DNA of 7,305 nt, taken from NCBI GenBank assembly GCA_937914775.1, contig CALDNB010000093.1, positions 1 to 7,305 of the forward strand. The letters are read 5' to 3'. Positions 1-6,706 of this stretch are shown here, piece after piece (the stretch's first letter is position 1; each line of letters opens with the position of its first letter). The DNA is from an uncultured Clostridia bacterium. Lineage in GTDB: Bacteria; Bacillota; Clostridia; Monoglobales; Firm-18. Both the position numbers and the translations under genes were made by a program. A model generated the notes under the pieces. That model saw only the letters and a list, made by a program, of their open reading frames with translations. It was not told the origin of the DNA and did no database searches.

Positions 1-150
1 GTGTTCATTTTTGCCGAAGATGCCTTCTATACTCAATATTCTTGTTTGTTTATCATACGAAAAATTCAAATTATTATAATCATCCGCAAGGGCAAACGAC
101 GGTGTAAAACCAAGCACCGCTCCCAATGCCAGAGATACTATTTTTTTCAT
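1..150 (-). CDS. N-terminal part of a secreted protein with signal peptide (runs off the left edge)
   Basis: The minus strand reads an ATG at 150-148 preceded by a strong GGAGG site (156-160) at 5-nt spacing, then 50 codons without a stop to the window edge. The product begins MKKIVSLALGAVLGF, a short basic n-region followed by a hydrophobic core, and ends the leader at FALA before two aspartates, a typical signal peptidase I site after about residue 22. There is no lipobox cysteine, so a free secreted or surface-anchored protein is expected rather than a lipoprotein. The mature start (about residues 23-50: polar, then SYDKQTRILSIEG) has the alternating pattern of a beta-strand and resembles the opening of beta-sandwich modules common in clostridial surface proteins; this is only an impression. 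Function cannot be named from 28 mature residues. It lies 91 nt downstream of the YgjV-like gene on the same strand, and no clear terminator or promoter was seen between them. Confidence 0.75.
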   Translation of the reverse strand, partial: MKKIVSLALGAVLGFTPSFALADDYNNLNFSYDKQTRILSIEGIFGKNEH

Positions 151-241
151 GACGTCCTCCTTTTTGTTTACTTTAATAACGATAGAAGCATGAGAAATAT
201 TTCAAGTAATTTATACAGTTTTTTGTAAAAGGTTTTTCTGT
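151..241 (-). other. Short intergenic leader between the YgjV-like gene and the secreted-protein gene
   Basis: This 91-bp AT-rich stretch holds the ribosome site of the secreted-protein gene (156-160). On the minus strand a TTGAAA element is present at 206-201, but no well-placed -10 follows at 16-18 nt; the nearest candidate, TATCGT, sits at 15 nt. The only palindrome is the 10-bp GAAATATTTC at 194-203. I see no stem followed by a T-run after the YgjV-like stop codon, so read-through from the upstream operon is possible. Confidence 0.3.
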
Positions 242-757
242 TCAATTTGTTTCTCCTTTTATGTCATATCTGTAAATTGCAGTTCCTATAGAAACCATTG
301 ATAAAATATCTCCTATTGCCGAACCGAAGGCAAGACTCGCAAGATTATATACAAGCCAGAACGGAGAACCAATAAAGGACACTATGCGGATTGTTTTTTC
401 TTCCCTTATCCAGAATGCCGAGGTGTGAAGGATAACACCCACAATGGGGAACAGACTGAAAATATTTTCGTACAGAGACAATCCCACCGCAAGTATCAAA
501 AGATTAACGCCAATCAAAAAAGTTTTAAAGTGTTTCTTGATTATTTTACTGTCTTTTTTCTGTGCGAGTACAGAGGAAAGCACACCAAGTATGTCAAGAG
601 CAACGCCCTCGAAAGCACCAAGCATAAGATATTGAATTATGTATAAAACTCTTGATGTAGCATTCCACAATATTATATTTTCCCTCTTTTTTTGCTGGTA
701 ACTGAGTAGAAATGTTATTACTGCAATCAACCCTGAAATTTGAGCAAACACTGTCAA
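242..757 (-). CDS. YgjV-family small integral membrane protein, seven predicted helices
   Basis: This 171-residue, very hydrophobic protein fits the bacterial inner-membrane YgjV family (Imp-YgjV), whose members are about this length and share a first helix followed by a basic KKR motif (here QQKKR at 21-25), a second helix with Tyr/Leu-Gly, and a WLVYN motif (134-138). Predicted helices lie near 2-19, 31-47, 50-66, 78-95, 100-117, 126-142 and 143-162. The first three and last three look like diverged copies of one unit: both halves have a Gly-rich helix, a charged loop (KKRE at 23-26; REEK at 118-121) and a third helix containing Asp-Ile-Leu (55-57; 150-152). This 3-1-3 plan resembles SWEET/PnuC-type carriers, although no transport activity is established for YgjV. 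The start is TTG at 757: an in-frame TAA lies just upstream and the next Met is residue 45. The gene follows GH36 by 17 nt, so it is probably co-transcribed, which hints at a membrane role linked to that enzyme or its sugar. Confidence 0.85.
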   Translation of the reverse strand: MTVFAQISGLIAVITFLLSYQQKKRENIILWNATSRVLYIIQYLMLGAFEGVALDILGVLSSVLAQKKDSKIIKKHFKTFLIGVNLLILAVGLSLYENIFSLFPIVGVILHTSAFWIREEKTIRIVSFIGSPFWLVYNLASLAFGSAIGDILSMVSIGTAIYRYDIKGETN

Positions 758-763
758 TATTTA

Positions 764-770
764 CACCCCC
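764..770 (-). promoter_or_regulatory. G-rich ribosome binding site fixing the TTG start
   Basis: On the minus strand GGGGGTG lies about 7 nt before the TTG at 757-755, inside the 17-nt gap after the GH36 stop codon. No ATG or GTG is available in frame near it, so this site decides the non-ATG start. A G-rich site and a TTG start together suggest modest translation compared with the GGAGG sites elsewhere in the window. Confidence 0.6.
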
Positions 771-774
771 ATTT

Positions 775-2667
775 TTATTTAATCTCAGTAAGAGTGATTT
801 TGCTCATTTCTTTCCAGCCTGTAATGGGAATGTCTATTCCTTCTTTCATAATGTCCTTACCGCTTATTTCCTTTTCACCATTTACAAGATACACTTTGTC
901 CTCGCAAACAACAGGGTAAACAGTAATCTGATTTTGCAGCGCTTCGCCTGAAACCACCTGAATCATAATATCAGTAAGTTCCATATCGCTGTACTGATAT
1001 ACTGTAACAGACTCAGTATCGCAAAGTATTCTTGCTACCGCCTTTTTCCAGAACTCTCTCTTTTCCTTTACACCTGCAATAAATTCTGTAAAACGTGCAC
1101 GGTCGGCTTCTGAAACTCTTGTCAAGTCACAACTAAACTCAACAGGTCCGCAGGTGTGGTATGCCTCAAGATATGAGGGATGAACACCTGCAATATCATA
1201 CCACCATGCGTCACAACAAGCAACTATTCTGTTATGTGGTTTGTGAGATTCAACTGTAAAAGGTTTATAAAAATCTTCATATTCTTCTAAAGAATGTATG
1301 CAAGTTACTCTTTCAATACCCTGAGGAGGCAATCTTAACATATTTTCTTTTATTATACGCATTTCGGTATAGGGGCTTTCGTTATCACTTGCCCATAAAC
1401 TGTCATATCTTGTGTAGTTGGCAATTTCGGTACGTTCTCCGCCCCCTGCACAACCTGTTAAATACATATCGGGATATCTTTTTCTTAATTCTTTCATAAA
1501 ACTGTCAAATCCCATCTGGTAACGGTAAAACGCAGTTTTTCTTTCGTCGTAGAACAAGTCGTCATTGTAGTCAAATTTAATGTATTCAATGCCGTATGTA
1601 TTTACAAGTCCGTCAATTACGCCAAGCATCCACTCTCTTGCTTCGGGGTTGGCAAAGTCTAAAAAGTACATATCCTTGTAGTTACTCTTTAAATAGTATT
1701 CGGGATGGTTTTTGACAGAGTCCGATATAGCACTGGCTCTTTCGGGCTCTATCCATAAGCCGAATTTCATTCCCATATCTCTTATTTTTGCGGCAAACTG
1801 TTTCATTGTACCGTAAAATCCGCCGTGGTGGTTTTCAGCCCAGTCACCGCAGGTTTCAAACCAGTGGACACCCTCTTTACCAAACCAACCTGCATCAATT
1901 ACAAAATACTCAAGTCCCATATCTTTTGCAATTTCTGCCTGAGTCATAAGTTGTTCAGGTGTAAAATCAGTATATCTGTAAAGCCATGTATTATATATCA
2001 TAGGCAGTTCTCTGCGGGGATAGTTGTTGTGCAGATAATTATGAAGTTTGTAGCAGTCAAAGTCTGTTCTGTTACATGTTTCATAGCATATAATTTCAGG
2101 AAGGAAAATCTCTTCGCCAGGTTTAACTTCCAACTGCATATTGTAATCAGCAGGTCCGATTTCCACAAGGGCTTTAGACAAACGCTGCGGCAGACCAAGA
2201 TGCGTAACCTTGATTTCCCACGAGCAGTTAGGCAAAAGATGTATAACTGCTCCTCTTTGTTGTTGCTTACTCCATACCACAACAAAGGGAGATGCGTTTT
2301 GTGTACTTCTTGTACTTGTGCACCCTGCAGTAACACCTGTTACAAGGGGCTGCCAACCGCCTATACTTTCCGACTGCCAGTTGTTATATTGTGTATATAC
2401 TTCATATTCTCCGCCCTCAAAAACAAATCTTGATTTTAATGATGTAAGTACTATTGGCTTGTCTGATATGTTTTTAAAAACGTCTTTTCTGTTTATTACG
2501 CCGTACTGGTCTTTTGTAACCGTGCACCCGATTTTGTATTGGTCAGTAGTTTTAAAAACGGTGTTTTCATCTCTTGAAACATCGCCCACCAGTTCACCAA
2601 AATCACCTGCCGCACGCCAGAACATACGGGCTTCTTCACCTTTATCAAAAAATTTTGTGCTTAACAT
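775..2667 (-). CDS. GH36-type alpha-galactosidase, cytoplasmic
   Basis: The 630-residue product is a retaining glycoside hydrolase of family GH36 (clan GH-D). Expected activity is release of alpha-linked galactose, or another alpha-linked sugar, from short oligosaccharides. Residues 1 to about 215 fit the N-terminal beta-supersandwich, about 220-530 the catalytic barrel, and 545-630 a small C-terminal beta domain. Visible motifs are VIDAGWFG (256-263), LWIEPE (304-309), YIKFDYN (362-368) with the nucleophile Asp366, C-A-G-G-G-E-R-T-E (406-414), and SDNES (427-431) with the acid/base Asp428. There is no signal peptide and there are many cysteines, so it should work inside the cell. At 630 residues it is shorter than the classical 700-750-residue MelA/AgaA enzymes. 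The usual Asp-Asp-Gly-Trp galactose-binding pair is Asp258-Ala259 here, so exact specificity is uncertain. The ATG at 2667 is preceded by AAGGAG (2675-2680). The gene is divergent from the GH3-GH94 operon and leads into the YgjV-like gene. Confidence 0.9.
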   Translation of the reverse strand: MLSTKFFDKGEEARMFWRAAGDFGELVGDVSRDENTVFKTTDQYKIGCTVTKDQYGVINRKDVFKNISDKPIVLTSLKSRFVFEGGEYEVYTQYNNWQSESIGGWQPLVTGVTAGCTSTRSTQNASPFVVVWSKQQQRGAVIHLLPNCSWEIKVTHLGLPQRLSKALVEIGPADYNMQLEVKPGEEIFLPEIICYETCNRTDFDCYKLHNYLHNNYPRRELPMIYNTWLYRYTDFTPEQLMTQAEIAKDMGLEYFVIDAGWFGKEGVHWFETCGDWAENHHGGFYGTMKQFAAKIRDMGMKFGLWIEPERASAISDSVKNHPEYYLKSNYKDMYFLDFANPEAREWMLGVIDGLVNTYGIEYIKFDYNDDLFYDERKTAFYRYQMGFDSFMKELRKRYPDMYLTGCAGGGERTEIANYTRYDSLWASDNESPYTEMRIIKENMLRLPPQGIERVTCIHSLEEYEDFYKPFTVESHKPHNRIVACCDAWWYDIAGVHPSYLEAYHTCGPVEFSCDLTRVSEADRARFTEFIAGVKEKREFWKKAVARILCDTESVTVYQYSDMELTDIMIQVVSGEALQNQITVYPVVCEDKVYLVNGEKEISGKDIMKEGIDIPITGWKEMSKITLTEIK

Positions 2668-2698
2668 ATTTTTTCTCCTTAAAAATTATATTAATAAC

Positions 2699-2727
2699 AT
2701 TATACCATTACATATATTTTTTCGCAA
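2699..2727 (-). promoter_or_regulatory. Sigma-A-type promoter for the GH36 / YgjV-like operon
   Basis: The minus strand carries TTGCGA (2727-2722), a 17-nt spacer and a perfect TATAAT (2704-2699), with TGG immediately before the -10, that is, an extended -10 TGnTATAAT. Transcription should start near 2692, giving a leader of about 25 nt that contains only the ribosome site. The -35 is 4/6 to consensus, so strength probably rests on the extended -10. This is a pattern call only. Confidence 0.65.
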
Positions 2728-2755
2728 CAAAAATGCGGTTTTTTTCCATAATTGA

Positions 2756-2784
2756 TTGACTTTTAAGTTAATTTAATATATCAT
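2756..2784 (+). promoter_or_regulatory. Sigma-A-type promoter for the GH3-GH94-HPr-like operon
   Basis: TTGACT (2756-2761), a 17-nt spacer and TATCAT (2779-2784) match the consensus at 5/6 and 5/6 positions. Transcription should start near 2791, leaving a leader of about 25 nt with AAAGGAG at 2802-2808, 8 nt before the GH3 ATG. The two divergent -35 boxes are separated by only 28 bp, so one bound regulator could affect both directions. Confidence 0.65.
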
Positions 2785-2816
2785 TTAATTATAATTCTTT
2801 TAAAGGAGCAGGTGCT

Positions 2817-4370
2817 ATGACATTACGAGAGAAAATTTTAAAAACATTTATAGTTACCATTCGTGAAATCAACAGCAATGGTGGTCCTAAGGAGTTTTTT
2901 GAGAAATATCCCGTTGGCGGTATGTACTATGGTGAACAAGCGGCTTACCGTGGTAAAAACGGAGAATACATGGGAAGCCAACTTGACTTTGACACTTTAA
3001 ACGAATGTAAAAAGTATTCCAAAAAGAAACTTCTTGTATGTGCAGACGGTACATACATTCGTAACCAGACAATATTCGTTGGAAACCAACGTTCACTTGG
3101 TGCATCAAGAAATTTAGAAGATGCATACAACTGGGGTAAAACTATCGGTATGCAGATGAATGATAAAGGCGTGGACTGGGTTTTAGGACCAAGTATTGAT
3201 ATGTGCTTTGACCCTCTTATGTATTTAATGGCAATAAGCGATGACCCAAAGGTAATTGCATCAGTTTACCGCGAAGTTATAAGAGGTATTCAGGACCAGG
3301 GCGTTTGTGCAACAGCGAAGCATTTCCCCGGACTTGGTACATACTTTGTAAATATGCACATAGCCCCCGGCTCTAACAATATGGATATGGACCGTTGGAT
3401 GGAAACTTACGGTTATACATATAAAGAAATGTTTAAAGAAAATGCAATGTGTGTTATGACCACTCACACTACATTAAAAGCATACGATAAAGAGGGCGAA
3501 AACGGATTTTACCCCATTGCAACATTCTCTAAAAAACTTACAACTGACCTGTTAAAAGGCGAACTTGGTTTTGAGGGTGCAGTTGTTACAGATGCTTTAA
3601 TTATGGGCGGTAACGGTGTTGGTGACAATATTGCAGAAACAGTTCAGGCATTTAAAGCAGGTGCCGACCTTCTTCTGTGGCCTCCAATTGAAGCGGCAGA
3701 AGTAATTGAACAGCAGATTTTAAGCGGTGAAATTCCAATGTCACGTTTAGAAGACGCCTTATCCCGTATCGAGAAAATGGAAAAATTCAGAAACAAAGCG
3801 TTACAAAACAACGCTTTTGACACACCCGATGCAAAATTTGTTGACAGCACAAGACTTGAAATTGCTAAACATGGTATCTGTATGTTAAGAAACGAAATAG
3901 GTCTTCTTCCATTATCTGCAGACAAATTAAACAAAGTTTTAATCGTTGATGTCACAGATGATGACAAAGTTTCTTCCAACCTTTTGAAAGAAGAACTGGC
4001 AAAACGAGGAGTCAGTGCAGATGTAAGACGTGACATATTTGAGCCCGTTTCACAGGTTTGCTGGCAGACAGACACCGACGAAATTCAGAAAGACTATGAC
4101 CTTGTAATATTTAACGTAAACGCAATGTTTGTTGCGCAGTGGAGTGATGCTCACATGATGATATGGGGCTCACACCAGTTTGACAAGAAAAAGAAAGTAA
4201 TTGTAAATTATGGTTCGCCGTACTTTGCACCGGAATATTTCCCTGAAGACCCAACATATATAGAAATGAACACAACTCCGTCAGTTGACACAGTTAAGAT
4301 GCTTGTTGACGGTCTGTTCGGAGATACACAGTTTACAGGCAAAAGCATCTTTGCAAAGGAGAATAACTAA
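2817..4370 (+). CDS. Divergent GH3 family glycosidase (NagZ-like fold), cytoplasmic
   Basis: The 517-residue product has a GH3 barrel (about residues 1-330) and a smaller C-terminal alpha/beta domain (about 345-510). Family markers are KEFFEKYPVGG (25-35), AKHFPG (167-172), THTTLKAYD (216-224) and AVVTDAL (255-261), whose Asp259 is the nucleophile position. It resembles the NagZ / beta-N-acetylglucosaminidase branch more than the large beta-glucosidases, because a His (His181) lies just after the KHFPG loop. However, the NagZ dyad Asp-x-His reads Asn179-Met180-His181, the HGDT segment reads LGTY, and the usual N-x-R-S-F-G-x-D-P motif reads as LMAISDDP (137-144). A beta-linked sugar is therefore the likely target, but GlcNAc cannot be assumed. 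No signal peptide is visible. The start ATG is supported by AAAGGAG 8 nt upstream. It is the first gene of a three-gene operon and overlaps the GH94 start by one base, implying coupled synthesis and a shared pathway. Confidence 0.85.
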   Translation: MTLREKILKTFIVTIREINSNGGPKEFFEKYPVGGMYYGEQAAYRGKNGEYMGSQLDFDTLNECKKYSKKKLLVCADGTYIRNQTIFVGNQRSLGASRNLEDAYNWGKTIGMQMNDKGVDWVLGPSIDMCFDPLMYLMAISDDPKVIASVYREVIRGIQDQGVCATAKHFPGLGTYFVNMHIAPGSNNMDMDRWMETYGYTYKEMFKENAMCVMTTHTTLKAYDKEGENGFYPIATFSKKLTTDLLKGELGFEGAVVTDALIMGGNGVGDNIAETVQAFKAGADLLLWPPIEAAEVIEQQILSGEIPMSRLEDALSRIEKMEKFRNKALQNNAFDTPDAKFVDSTRLEIAKHGICMLRNEIGLLPLSADKLNKVLIVDVTDDDKVSSNLLKEELAKRGVSADVRRDIFEPVSQVCWQTDTDEIQKDYDLVIFNVNAMFVAQWSDAHMMIWGSHQFDKKKKVIVNYGSPYFAPEYFPEDPTYIEMNTTPSVDTVKMLVDGLFGDTQFTGKSIFAKENN

Positions 4371-4372
4371 TG
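4355..4372 (+). promoter_or_regulatory. Translational coupling site between GH3 and GH94 (TAATG overlap)
   Basis: The GH3 stop TAA (4368-4370) and the GH94 ATG (4370-4372) share one base. A strong AAAGGAG (4355-4361) lies inside the last GH3 codons with 8-nt spacing. Ribosomes finishing GH3 can thus restart on GH94, which should keep the two enzymes at a fixed ratio. Confidence 0.75.
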
Positions 4373-6694
4373 TATAAATTCAACAATGACAAAAAAGAAA
4401 TTACTTTTGACAAATACAACACTCCGTCACCCTGGATGAACTACTTGTCAAACGGTACATTTCATACAATGATAAGTCAGGCAGGCGGCGGCGTAGCGTT
4501 CTACAAAAGTCCCCAGATATGGAGAATCAATCACTACAGATTTTTCCATCTTCCAACTGACAGAAGCGGTTTTTACACATATATAAAAGACGGTGAAACT
4601 ACCTGGTGTCCCACAAGCGAACCGTGCAAGGACAAGCCGGAAAAATGGCAGTCAACTCACGGTATGGGCTACACAGTTTTCGAAGCAGAAAAAAATGGCG
4701 TACAGGTTAAAACAACATACTTTGTTGGAAAGTACGAAAACTGCCTTATCTGGAACATGAAACTAAAATCAAACGAGGATAAGAAGATTAAAATATTCCC
4801 CTTTGTAGAACTTGGTATGATGGAGTTTATGAGGGAATTGCAGTGGCAGTGTTACAACAAGCACCAACTTTCCTGCTACAATTTAGAGGATATTTTAGTT
4901 TACGAATACGGTGTTGAAAATCAGCCGAAGCCTGACGAAACACCCCTTGTATATTTTGCAACAAACGTTCCCGTTACATCTTTTGACTGTGACAGAGACG
5001 AGTTTGTGGGCGGATACAGAAGCGAAGAAAACCCAATCGGGATCGAAAATGGCACCTGCACAAATTCATTACTGTCAGGCGGAGACCCCTGTTTCGCTTT
5101 TGAACTTAACATTGATTTAAAAGCAAACGAAGAAAAAACAGTAAATATTTACCTTGGTACTGCAATGACTGACGATGATATTAAAAAATCAGTTGCTCAT
5201 TGCAGACAGGCTGATTTTGTAGAAAAATCCTTTGTGGCATTAAAGGAACAATGGGACAAACATTTAAGCAAATTCTCAGTAGAAATTCCCGACAAAGATG
5301 CCCAGACAATGATTAACATCTGGAACCCCTATCAGGCAGAAAGAAACTTCCAGTTCTCGCGAAACATAAGTTACTACGCAACAGGAACATTCAGAGGAGT
5401 GGGAATGAGAGATACTGCACAGGACACTCTGGCGATGGTACCCTTTGATTTAAGACGTGCAAAAGACAAACTTAACTTGCTTTTAACACAGCAGTATCAG
5501 GACGGACACACAAACCACTACTTCTTCCCCAACGAGGGTTGGGAGCCTGTTAAAGAGCCACGCTCCGACAACCACTGCTTCCCGAATGAAGGATGGGAGC
5601 CACTCGCCAGAATCCATTCAGATAACCATTTGTGGCTTATTATGACAACTTACCATATTGTTATGGAAGAGGGAAGTCTTGATTACCTCGACGAAGTGGT
5701 AACATATTTTGACGACGGAAAAGGAACTGTGTGGGAGCACCTTAAAAAAGCGGTGGAATATACAGAGAACCACTTAGGCGAACACGGTTTCCCATTAATG
5801 CTTGCATCTGACTGGAACGATATGCTTTTTAAAGTTTGCAGAAAAGGTAAAGGCGAAAGCGTATGGACAGGTATGCAGTTCGGTACAGTACTAAGACAAA
5901 TCGCAGAACTTGCAAGATTAAAAGGTGAAGACGACAGTAAATTCGTAAAACTTTATAACGACCAGAAAGATTTGGTTAACAATTCTGCATGGGACGGAAA
6001 ATGGTTCAGACGCTGCATAACAGACGAAGGCATTTATATTGGCTCAGACAAAGAGCCACAGGCAAAAATCTGGCTTAACTCACAAAGTTGGGCAGTACTT
6101 TCAGGTCTTGGTGATAAAGACAAACAGGAAATGGCAATGGACAGCGTAAACAAATATCTTGATACCGAAATGGGTATTAAGAAAATCCATCCATCAATGA
6201 AAGACTACCCCTCAAAAGAAGACCCTCTTACTTATGACAAAAAGGGTTGCAGTGAAAACGGCTCAATTTTCTGCCACGCAAATACCTGGGCAATTATTGC
6301 GGAGTGTATGTTAAATCACCCCGAAAGAGCATATAAATATTATCATCAGTTGTTGCCGATGATTGCACAAAGCAAAGTAGGCGAAACAAGATACAATGCA
6401 GAGCCTTATGTATATTCTTCCAACATATTCGGTCCCGAAAGTATGAAATTCGGTCTTGCAAACGTAAGTTGGCTTTCAGGTACTGCTTGTTGGATGTATA
6501 TAGCAGTAACACAGTATATGCTTGGAATCAAGCCAAAAATGGACGGACTGGAAATCAATCCGTGTCTGGCACCTGAAATGTTACCTGCAAAGGTAAAAAG
6601 AGAATTCAGGGGCAAAGTTTACGATATTACCATTACAAAGAACGAATACAAATTTGTTCCTTGCAGTGATAATAATACAACTATAATTATTTAG
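4370..6694 (+). CDS. GH94 family glycoside phosphorylase (cellobiose/chitobiose phosphorylase-like)
   Basis: The 774-residue product matches GH94, inverting enzymes that split beta-linked disaccharides with inorganic phosphate to an alpha-sugar-1-phosphate. Layout: beta-sandwich (about 1-290) with AGGGVAFYK (38-46) and LPTDRSGFYTYIKD (61-74), linker helices, alpha-barrel (about 310-720), short C-terminal beta domain. SDWND (480-484) carries the general acid Asp484. Arg331, Arg342 and Asp348 (in FRGVGMRDTAQD) have the same 11- and 6-residue spacing that I recall for Cellulomonas gilvus cellobiose phosphorylase Arg351/Arg362/Asp368. His636 (ENGSIFCH) and SGTA (703-706) fit the phosphate site. 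Where cellobiose phosphorylases have K-E-N-G this has S-E-N-G (Ser628), so the acceptor may not be glucose. Residues 386-421 hold an 18-residue tandem duplication. There is no signal peptide; it is cytoplasmic. It is coupled to GH3 upstream and followed by an HPr-like gene after 12 nt. Exact substrate unknown; chitobiose- or cellobiose-type sugars are the leading guesses. Confidence 0.88.
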   Translation: MYKFNNDKKEITFDKYNTPSPWMNYLSNGTFHTMISQAGGGVAFYKSPQIWRINHYRFFHLPTDRSGFYTYIKDGETTWCPTSEPCKDKPEKWQSTHGMGYTVFEAEKNGVQVKTTYFVGKYENCLIWNMKLKSNEDKKIKIFPFVELGMMEFMRELQWQCYNKHQLSCYNLEDILVYEYGVENQPKPDETPLVYFATNVPVTSFDCDRDEFVGGYRSEENPIGIENGTCTNSLLSGGDPCFAFELNIDLKANEEKTVNIYLGTAMTDDDIKKSVAHCRQADFVEKSFVALKEQWDKHLSKFSVEIPDKDAQTMINIWNPYQAERNFQFSRNISYYATGTFRGVGMRDTAQDTLAMVPFDLRRAKDKLNLLLTQQYQDGHTNHYFFPNEGWEPVKEPRSDNHCFPNEGWEPLARIHSDNHLWLIMTTYHIVMEEGSLDYLDEVVTYFDDGKGTVWEHLKKAVEYTENHLGEHGFPLMLASDWNDMLFKVCRKGKGESVWTGMQFGTVLRQIAELARLKGEDDSKFVKLYNDQKDLVNNSAWDGKWFRRCITDEGIYIGSDKEPQAKIWLNSQSWAVLSGLGDKDKQEMAMDSVNKYLDTEMGIKKIHPSMKDYPSKEDPLTYDKKGCSENGSIFCHANTWAIIAECMLNHPERAYKYYHQLLPMIAQSKVGETRYNAEPYVYSSNIFGPESMKFGLANVSWLSGTACWMYIAVTQYMLGIKPKMDGLEINPCLAPEMLPAKVKREFRGKVYDITITKNEYKFVPCSDNNTTIII
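5525..5632 (+). repeat. In-frame tandem duplication of 18 codons within GH94
   Basis: Two adjacent 54-bp units (5525-5578 and 5579-5632) encode residues 386-403 and 404-421. Both start FPNEGWEP and both contain SDNH near their ends. Twelve of 18 residues are identical, but only 31 of 54 bases are. Eight of the 11 identical residues that could use another codon do use a different one (for example GAG/GAA, GGT/GGA, CCT/CCA). The duplication is therefore old and kept by selection on the protein, not a recent slip or an assembly error. Removing one unit restores the spacing between the HYFFP and DNHLW elements that I recall from other GH94 enzymes. Confidence 0.85.
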
Positions 6695-6706
6695 GAGGAA
6701 AGAAAC

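Noticed and set aside
194..203. GAAATATTTC palindrome as an operator
   Set aside because: Ten bases of pure AT-rich palindrome in an AT-rich leader are easily due to chance, and no second copy or flanking symmetry supports an operator.
1..228. Plus-strand open frame of 75 codons at the left edge
   Set aside because: It lies opposite the signal-peptide gene and its AT-rich leader, has no ribosome site in view and an implausible Ile/Arg/Lys-rich composition.
1825..2755. Long plus-strand open frames (1825-2433 and 2210-2755) opposite GH36
   Set aside because: Both are antisense to a well-supported enzyme gene, rich in Cys/Phe/Leu runs, without recognisable motifs or ribosome sites; they are by-products of the GH36 codon pattern.
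2668..2816. Possible CcpA (cre) site in the divergent region, prompted by the Crh-like gene
   Set aside because: No stretch fits the cre pattern with its central CG and flanking TG/CA; only loosely similar AT-rich pieces were found.
3644..4075. Minus-strand open frame of 143 codons within GH3
   Set aside because: Ser/Leu-rich composition typical of the antisense of a Glu/Lys-rich gene, no ribosome site and no domain match; GH3 is clearly the real gene here.
2817..4370. Calling the GH3 protein NagZ outright
   Set aside because: The catalytic Asp of the Asp-His dyad, the HGDT segment and the Arg-containing sugar-binding motif are all altered, so only a family-level call is justified.
5525..5632. 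GH94 repeat as a sequencing or assembly error
   Set aside because: The two copies share only 31 of 54 bases, with many silent differences, and the frame stays open; an artefact would be near identical.
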